Source: Thoreauomyces humboldtii
Lineage: Eukaryota; Chytridiomycota; Chytridiomycetes; Spizellomycetales; Powellomycetaceae
Assembly: GCA_027596035.1 (NCBI GenBank)
Contig: JADGJA010000420.1
Coordinates: forward strand, 1-19,279
Direction of reading: 5' to 3'
DNA length: 19,279 nt
Part shown: positions 9,486-16,116 of the stretch, piece by piece
Position numbering within the stretch: the first letter of the stretch is position 1
How the letters are laid out: every line of letters starts with the position of its first letter
Notes under the pieces: generated by a model
The model's input: only the letters and a program-made list of their open reading frames with translations
What the model was told of the DNA's origin: nothing
Database searches by the model: none
Position numbers and translations under genes: made by a program

Positions 9486-10104
9486 ATGCTTTCTGCAAGT
9501 CTCCACGCCTGCATTCTGATCAGCGGCGGCGGCAGTGGTCTCGGCTACGAAACCACGCTCCAGATCGCCAAATTCCACCCACCAAGCTCATAGTCATCGC
9601 AAACCGAAGCACACCCGACCTACCTCTTCGGCCAACGTCGAGCACGCGGCCGTCTGCCTAGACGACTTCCGCCGTTTCGCGACCGAGTTTCTCGCCAAGC
9701 GACCACTCCTCGAAGCTTTGACGCTGAACGCCGGCATTCAGGTCAGCAGCGGAACAACTTACATCAAGGACGGCATCGAAGCCACCTTCGGCGTCAACCA
9801 TGTCGGCCACGCGCTTCTGATCGCGCTTCTTAGGCCGCACATGGCGCCCGGCGGGAGGATCGTGAGCGTCGCCAGCGGCATGCACGACCCGGCGCAGAAA
9901 GTACCCGGCCCCAGCCGCGTGTACACATCGACCGCAGACCTCGCCAAACCCGCAGAAACCTCAAAGGCCGGCTCGAATCAGGCCGTTGGCGCACAGAGAT
10001 ACGCAACATCGAAGCTGTGCGACGTCTTTGGATATATGCCTTGCTCACGTGCCAACCCTCTCAGCCTCTGCCATCGATCTCTGCTTTACGCCAAGTGTTC
10101 ATAG
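9486..10104 (+). pseudogene. Broken short-chain dehydrogenase (retinol dehydrogenase-like SDR)
   Basis: An SDR can be read only by changing frame three times. The ATG frame at 9486 gives ILISGGGSGLGYETT, the TGxxxGxG-type cofactor loop, and runs into a stop after KFHPP. A second frame supplies KLIVIANRS (about 9580-9608). A third, long open to 10104, supplies LTLNAG, KDGIEATFGVNHVGH, GGRIVSVASG and YATSK with the YxxxK pair. A fourth frame (about 10040-10092) gives PTLSASAIDLCFTP, which corresponds to the region after the active site. The expected C-terminal third is not found beyond about 10100. The order and motifs match fungal SDRs related to retinol dehydrogenase-type enzymes. No intron model with matching phase explains the breaks, so it is most likely a pseudogene. 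It is not closely related to the intact SDR at 373-1290. Confidence 0.75.
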
Positions 10105-10774
10105 GGCTGCTTTGCATCCATGTTGCTTCTTGCATTGCTGCTTTGTATTCACGCGAGGTTTGCCTCTAGAAATGCCGCAATACTGCAAAGTAGCTCCATG
10201 GACATGCGGCGATGAACAGAGAACTCGAGGTTATAGCCGTCTCTTGAGGAGCCCGACGTTCCCGCAACATGCTTGCAGACGATGTGAGGATTGGAACGCT
10301 TGTTTCCCGCCTCAAGATCTCTTACGAGAGCTTCGTTGAAAGTTGTCCGGTAGATAGCCACCCGGGGTCCATGGAACGTAAAGAGGAACATGAGCTGCTG
10401 AAAGACCCACGTGGGAGACTGAGCCACAGCAATGAGTCATGCTAGTTCAGTTCTCTGTCCAAAGCATGACTGCATGGTCGGAACTCCGGCACCAGTACCG
10501 TAGGGGATCATCCCTTTCACTGTGGCGGAATGGCTCGGACCTCCACGATTGTCGGAGTGTGCAAGGAGAAGAGGACACATGTGTACTGGTCATGTTCCGG
10601 GGGATGGCGATAAAAGCGCTAGCACTCCTCTGCAGCGTCCAGCGTCATCGCCAAGATTTCTCTTGGACTTGAACAGTATGCGTTTTTGCTGGACGCCCAA
10701 CATCTACAGCTACAGCATCTGGCTCGATCTAACGTATTTGCCTACGAAGCATACAGCAGAAACCAACCAACAAC
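10105..10774. other. Non-genic region upstream of the VOC gene
   Basis: Begins where SDR similarity is lost. A minus-strand frame at 10427-10149 (92 codons, GTG-initiated) has protein-like composition but no motif and no splice-supported extension, so it is not called. The last about 30 bp before the VOC ATG are CA/AAC-rich, which looks like a normal fungal 5' leader. A GATAAAAG element near 10608-10615 is a weak TATA candidate. Confidence 0.4.
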
Positions 10775-11278
10775 ATGACAGCTGCACGTACTGGAAGCGA
10801 GCCTCTTTCTTTTAGAGGTCTCAACCACATCAAACTCGCAACATCCTCCATCACGAAGTCACACGATTTCTACACACGCATCCTTCCCTTCACGCCGCTC
10901 CCCCAATTCGACCACGTGACTCCGGAAGGCGGTCTGTTCGCCAAGATGGTGCAACACCAGCCATCCCGGATCCTTCTCGAGCTTCGCTACCATCCGGAGC
11001 AGGCGGCGGCACAGATCGGATGGGATCCCGTGACATGGGGCGTCAGCACGAGGAAGGATCTGGAGAGTTGGGCGGATCGACTCAAGGAGGAGGGAGTGAG
11101 TCACAGCAAGGTGCTAATGGGATTGAGGAGCTGGGTGCTGGTCTGCGAGGATCCTGACGGAAGGAAGATTCGGTTCTACGTCGAGGACGAGGTTCACGAG
11201 TGGACGGATCGTCCTGATGAAGATGAACACTGGCTGGGAAAGGTGTTGGCTGATCCCCAAGTGCAAGCGGGCGCGTAG
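10775..11278 (+). CDS. VOC / glyoxalase-fold family protein
   Basis: Intronless 167-aa protein of the vicinal oxygen chelate superfamily (glyoxalase, bleomycin-resistance and extradiol dioxygenase fold), probably cytosolic. The first beta-alpha-beta-beta-beta module starts at GLNHIKLATSS (H18, the usual first metal ligand) and runs to ILLELRYH (E69). The second begins near TWGVSTRKDLE (88) and contains the family's DPDGR turn (126-130) followed by IRFYVED. The second-module metal positions look changed: the usual His at the start of module 2 is replaced by Gly/Val, and the Glu of the terminal strand by Arg. The metal site may therefore be incomplete and the protein non-enzymatic or unusual. 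The ATG at 10775 follows an AAC-rich leader. The substrate cannot be inferred. Confidence 0.85.
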   Translation: MTAARTGSEPLSFRGLNHIKLATSSITKSHDFYTRILPFTPLPQFDHVTPEGGLFAKMVQHQPSRILLELRYHPEQAAAQIGWDPVTWGVSTRKDLESWADRLKEEGVSHSKVLMGLRSWVLVCEDPDGRKIRFYVEDEVHEWTDRPDEDEHWLGKVLADPQVQAGA

Positions 11279-12850
11279 CTCCTGGTCTCGAACGGGAAAA
11301 GAGATTCAATTAGATGACAGTTATGCCGTGTGTGATACGAATCGGCGGGCATTTTAGAGACCGGGGAGCGTGTGGGCTCGGAGGGGTGATTCGACAGAAG
11401 CGAAGATGATGAGCGATGGGGGGAAATGAACGGCTTAAGATGTTGCATGTCTCGCGAAAGGCAGGATGGGATGAATACTGATGCGAACCGTTCCGTAGTC
11501 GGCCGATCGGGCCACGTCGGAATGTTGCAGGAAAACAAATTTCCCTTGCATCCAGTCCGAGCCCACAAAAGAGCCATGTGCTCGTGCAGAGCAAAACTTG
11601 CCGGTTGAGACTGAACCCGAAGAAAAGCGATCTATAGCATACTGAGTCACGTTGTTCAGCGCTCCATACACCTACCTGTCCAGCCGACAGGCTCTGTTGA
11701 TTCCTGCCAGCCTCCCGCTCGTCGACACAAACACAGCTCGACCACATTTAGGGAAATCAAAAGCCCAGGAAATCGTGTTTCATTGAAAGGTTGTCATTGC
11801 CCCCGTCGTAACGAAAAGGAAAGGTTGGAAAAGAAAGGGGGTTACGAAGGGTGCAACAGGTAGAAGAAGAAGAAGAAAGGAAAATGAGACACAAAAGGAC
11901 GACGGCAAATGCGTGTAAAGGAAGAGGGCCGAAAGGAAAAAGAAAGGTGCATTAAAAAAGCACAAGAGAAGAAAGGATCGAGAGGCAAAGGAGGTGGATG
12001 GATGGCGGTTTGGTGATATGTTGGGTTAGGTAAAAGGTTGCACCACGCTCAGCGAAGGACCTTTCTCCAAGTCAGGGTTTCCAGTATGGACACTTTGAGA
12101 GAGGAGATCAGATGATTGGAGGCAAAGTGTTCAAGAGGGAGATTGCAATTGCATGGCCGTTCGGATGTGGCGGCTATCGGTAGGCCGGGTCGGCCTCGTG
12201 GTAACGGCAGAGCGCGATCGCAGCTTGTTCAGGCGACATGTCACGAGACTGGCGGTTTGTCACCAGCTGAGAGCACATGGAGTCGAAGACAGAAGTCGAC
12301 AAGTAGATCGGCGTGGCTGGTCGCGAGGAAGATTACCCAGGGGTCCATGAAATCGTTGCGAGATGTCCACTGCTGCAGCGACTTTCACAGGGGAAGGAGG
12401 CGCAGGGGGAACTCATCAACGGCTGGATAGCTCACATAGATGGCTGACACGGCGCGACCCTCCAATTTGAGGACATGTGCCGGAAAGAGCACGAACCGTT
12501 CAACCCGCTTAACGAGAGCACCCCGAGTGCCTCGTATAGTCAGGGCCGTACTGTATTTCAGGAGGGTCCGATTGTTCGCCTAGCGAGAAGAATGGCCACG
12601 AGTACAGTACCGTGAAAACCTTTCGGTTTGCGCGGGACGGACGCTCTTCATTTGGGTCGCTAGGCGTTCGCTGCTGTTTTCGATGGGTGGTACCAGGCTG
12701 TGGTGTCTGTCGCTGGCGAAAAATGTTGCCGCTACTGGGCCGCCCGCCGCTGAAAAGAAGTGGTGTGGTGTACAGAAATATGTACACAAGTCAATAAGGG
12801 AAGGTGCTTCCTGAGTTGCCTCAACTTTCGAGAAACCGTCCACTACGATC
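11279..12850. other. Long intergenic region, no supported gene
   Basis: About 1.6 kb without a gene I can support. A minus-strand frame at 11747-11310 (145 codons, ATG) is Cys/Ser/Arg/Pro-biased with no motif. A plus-strand frame at 12116-12430 starts with TTG and is Arg-rich, typical of chance reading in GC-rich DNA. The stretch includes a purine-rich tract (about 11812-12000). The right-hand part should hold the promoter of the gene starting at 12851. Confidence 0.45.
11812..12000. repeat. Purine-rich (A/G) low-complexity tract
   Basis: Nearly 190 bp strongly biased to A and G on the plus strand, including an (AGA)n run around 11863-11880 and several AAAGG/GAAAGG blocks. On the minus strand it is a CT-rich tract of the kind often found in fungal promoters. 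No gene on that strand is supported immediately downstream. Confidence 0.6.
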
Positions 12851-14011
12851 ATGTCCTGTTTCGTCTTGACTTTGGCGGGCATCAGTTTGCTGGGGGTTAC
12901 GATGGCGACTGCCCAGCTCCCGGGATCGCCGCTGCTGGGATTAGCCCCGAATTGCAGCGTTGCCTGCACGAACCAGACGCTGGCGGTAGCTCCATGGACT
13001 GGTTTCGTGCTTGACTGTTACGGTGAGTGATGTTGGCGTTCCTTCCGCCCGCCTCCATGTCTAACTCAGTTGCCGCATTGTGTGCGTAGATCTACATTTT
13101 GAGAAGGGTTCAACCATCTGTGAAAGCGATAAGCCCTTCAAACCCCCGTTTCCCGCAGAAAGCGAGTCAAGAGAGATATTTCGGAACATCTTCATGTGTT
13201 GAGCGACTCATGGTCTTCGATCTTTTAGTTTACTCGATTTGCAAAGACAGCAACAACGACGACAAGCCCTGGGTGTACTACAATGGTACTGACGGGACAC
13301 CTACGTTCGTATGCTCATCAAGCACGACCTCAGTGAAGTTTTCTTGTCCTTGTGCCAACATAACGTCATCCACGACCTCGGTTTCAAGCGTAACAACGGT
13401 GTCCACGCTCTCGGTTTCAACCACCGCAGCACCCACCGGCGTCTCGTCATTCCCAACAGCCGGCCCGTCCAACCTGCCCAACATCGCCCAACCCTCAGTT
13501 CCATCTTCGGAAAAAGCAGCACCCATCGGAGCGATCGTAGGCGGGGTCGCGGCGGGCGTGGTCGTACTAGCCCTCGTCGGAGGTCTGCTCATGGCCCGGA
13601 GCCGACGCGCAAGCGCTCGCAAAAGAAACGCCATGCCTGCTTCCGCCTACCACGCGAACGCGAAGGAAGCCAGCTTCGCAGCCGTCCCTGTGGCGGGCGC
13701 GGCGGCGGCGCGCAACACCGTCGATCGACCTCTTCCCCCGGCCCCACCCGCCGCTTCGCTTAGAGTTCGTCGTCGTGCAGTCGCACTCGTCGGACATGTT
13801 GCTGGTCAACCTGGAGAGATGAGCTATGAAGCTGGAGATGTCATCGAGTTTGATCGGTGAGTTTACTCGTTTACCTCCAACGTTGGCCTCGCGTACATAA
13901 ATTGAGAACCACTTTCCTTGATGAAGGTTCGACACGAGGACTCCTTTCGGTCGCAACTTGGATAACGACACAAGCGGCACATTCAATGTCTATGACATGG
14001 ACGTGCAGTAA
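12851..14011 (+). CDS. Type I membrane protein with diverged SH3-like cytosolic tail
   Basis: Receptor- or sensor-like single-pass protein. Exon 1 (12851-13022) encodes a signal peptide (residues 1-21, ending ATAQ) and a Cys-containing ectodomain (C35, C39, C56). The main exon, 13229-13856, adds CKDSNNDD, further cysteines, a Ser/Thr-rich stalk, one membrane helix (about 156-179, GAIVGGVAAGVVVLALVGG) and a basic stop-transfer MARSRR. The last exon, 13927-14011, joins through a 70-bp intron (GTGAGT donor). The tail (about 240-294) aligns by eye with SH3 landmarks: ALxxx start, PGEMSYEAGDVIEF, FGRN, then GTFNVY. Exon 1 may splice directly to 13229 (206-bp intron, phase 1, 294 aa) or through a 30-nt exon at 13090-13119 (304 aa); both are in frame. 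The ligand is unknown. Confidence 0.78.
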
Positions 14012-14159
14012 ATGCTCTCTAGGGCTTGTCCTTCTACCCAATCGCACATCGTATATCCCGCTGTCGCATTGTATTTTGTTTTGCTCCATCATCCATTCTA
14101 TCCATATGTGCGCAGGCTTTACATATATACCAGATCTCTAATCGTATCCCATCTGCTAT
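14012..14159. other. Convergent 3' intergenic spacer
   Basis: Short spacer between the stop codons of the SH3-tailed membrane protein (plus) and the coiled-coil protein (minus). It is AT-richer than its surroundings, consistent with overlapping 3' UTRs. Confidence 0.5.
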
Positions 14160-15581
14160 CTATTGAGCGGGCTCGCCGCGCTGGAAAAGCGACCCAACGT
14201 CTTCGGCAAGGTCAGATAGCGCGCGGCGGTTGAACTCGTCGTCGATGATGCCCTTCATCCGGCTAAAGTGGACGAGGAGGGCACCTGTCGGAGGAAACCA
14301 CACAGTTAGTCCAGTCAGATGAGAGGGAAACAGACAAGAAAGTCGATGGCACGTACCGCTAAGGTGGTTCATCCGTACGATCTGAGGAGAAAGCTCGCTC
14401 AGCAGAAGGAACACGGATGTGAGACGGATTCCAGATGCTATATGTAAGTGTCGAGAAGTCAGCTGTTTGATGACCGTATCCGGTTCCAACGTGAGATCAA
14501 TCGTCCTAACCTTTGAGCCTGTCCAGCAGTTGCACATCCGTGTCTGGAATCCGGTCGCCCGTCGCTGCATAACTGGCGTAGACGACCACCGTCATCCCTC
14601 CGTGCCTTCGGTCGATCCAGTCCTGTACATTTCCCGATCCCGACATCACCACCGTCTCCAGGCTCGTGCTGTTGGTCCACCAGGACTGGGTTTGGAAGGC
14701 TTTTATGGCCTGCCTTTTCAGGTCCGTGAACTGCGATGCGAGCGACTGCGTGTTGGTAGGCGACGGTGCCCACTTGTCTGGTATGACCCAGAGGATGTGG
14801 AGACCGGAAGGTTCTGGGAATACGTGAGAACGGGATAATTCGTCCTTTGGCGATGGAGTTGGAACGTAGCGGTGGTCGTAATCCGGAGGCGCCGGATAGT
14901 CTACTGGCAGCTGGATTCGGTCGACTCCTTCGGTGCGGGTTGGTGCGGGAGGTTGAGGTCGATGCTGGACTTTGACAAGGCTGTCTGTTCGTGCATGCTG
15001 CTCTTGGCGCGCCGCCGAAGAACGCGAAGGCAACGGTGAGACACTGGGCGTGGGCGGTTGCTGCATCCGCTGTTGCTGATCGCGGGGATCTTGCACGCGT
15101 GCGGACCCCTGGTCGGTGTTTTCCGGTGGGCCTGACTCCAGCGCTTTCTTCTTCAAGCTCTTGATCTCCCGATGCATTTCGCTCAGTGATCGAGCGAAGA
15201 CCTGGTATCTCTCCTCCTGGACTCTAACGGTCTCCCTGAGCTCCTCCAAACCCGCCGAGAGTCGTTCGTTCTCCCGTTTTAGCAAGTCGATCTGGGTAGC
15301 CGTCGCGTCGTCGGACGGCGACTGCTCTCTCAAGCTACCACGTCGTAAGGTCGACGTGATGCTGGACTCGCGTCGTTTGCTTGCATCTGGCTGCTAAGGA
15401 TAAGTAAGCTTCCTGCATAAGGACAGGATCGGGTGACGAGGGATACCTCTGCTGAGGCCTCCTTCTTGCCCCACATTTTGATGCCGGTGATGCTTCCCTT
15501 GGAACTCTTGATGCCTCCCTGCTTGCGAGCGTCGCCGCTCAGTTGATAGTCGTATGCTGTAGGGACCGCGCTCCTGTTCAT
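14160..15581 (-). CDS. Coiled-coil protein with vWA-like C-terminal domain
   Basis: Four exons: 15581-15447, 15390-14511, 14437-14357 and 14284-14160, giving 406 aa. The introns (56, 73 and 72 bp) are GT-AG and phase-matched. The 14438-14510 intron has a GCTGAC branch. The N-terminal 77 residues are basic and Ser-rich, followed by a coiled coil (about 78-132, heptad-like Leu/Glu/Arg pattern) and a Gln/Pro-rich linker to about 225. Residues about 242-390 form an alpha/beta domain: LHILWVIPD strand, an amphipathic helix, LETVVMSGSG, GMTVVVYAS strand, a helix DVQLLDRL, ASGIRLTSVFLL strand, and HLSGALLVHF. This strand/helix order resembles a von Willebrand A-like fold without an obvious DxSxS metal site; the fold call is inference. 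No signal peptide. It is transcribed away from the large GTPase gene across a shared 535-bp region, suggesting co-regulation. Confidence 0.78.
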
Positions 15582-16116
15582 GCCGAGTTTCCGCTGCGCC
15601 TGAAGATGACTCTGATCGCGAACTCTTTCGTGAATGCTCAACTTTTCGTCGACCCAACGACATCAAGCCCGTTCCACGTCCCCCAGTTCCTCAGCACCGG
15701 TCCGCTGCCTCATGCGGCGAGTTGCTCTTTCGCGAGGAAGTGTGTGCGTGTGTGTGTGTCTCCCTTGGCCGTTGGCAGATTTGTGTGGGCGCCCGAACGC
15801 GTTCCCGATTGGGACATGGAGCACACCTCTGCACGAGGGCAACGAGCGAGACGACCTGCACTTCTGCACACGACGACGTCGGACAACGAAAAGCGGTCGG
15901 TTTGAACCATGGAACGCCCACCCGCCTCTGGTAGCCGTTCCTCTTCCGGATGGGACCGCGACGGCGGGTGTCCTGTTGCTACACAGCCGCTCGTCCAAAA
16001 GTCGTAGCTGGACCTGGCAAGGCATCGGTATCGGTGGTCGGAGATCCTTGAAAGTGGGACGACAAGGAGGAGCAGTGCCCCGCCTGGCCTTTCTTTGCAC
16101 CATTTCACCCTTCAAG
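15582..16116. promoter_or_regulatory. Shared bidirectional promoter region
   Basis: Separates the divergent starts of the coiled-coil gene (15581, minus) and the GTPase gene (16117, plus). It contains a GT/CA microsatellite (15741-15759), an ACGACGTCGG palindrome-like site at about 15879-15888 resembling a CRE/bZIP core, and a pyrimidine-rich stretch just before the GTPase ATG. Frames stay open on both strands here, but their translations follow the repeat (CVCVC, THTHTH) and look non-coding. Confidence 0.55.
15741..15759. repeat. GT/CA dinucleotide microsatellite
   Basis: Nine or so GT units interrupted once by a C, within the divergent promoter region. Length variation here could alter spacing between the two genes' control elements. 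Confidence 0.8.

Noticed and set aside
10149..10427. 92-codon minus-strand frame with protein-like composition
   Set aside because: It starts with GTG, has no recognisable domain and no splice-supported extension. It might be a remnant, but that cannot be supported.
11310..11747. 145-codon minus-strand frame with ATG
   Set aside because: Composition is irregular, with no domain, leader or supported intron; a GTAGGT donor near 11680 lacks a convincing in-phase acceptor.
15634..16116. Open frame extending the GTPase N-terminus upstream of 16117
   Set aside because: The translation is dominated by repeat-derived and Arg/Ser-biased sequence, including CVCVC from the GT microsatellite. It would also overlap or abut the divergent gene and erase the promoter.
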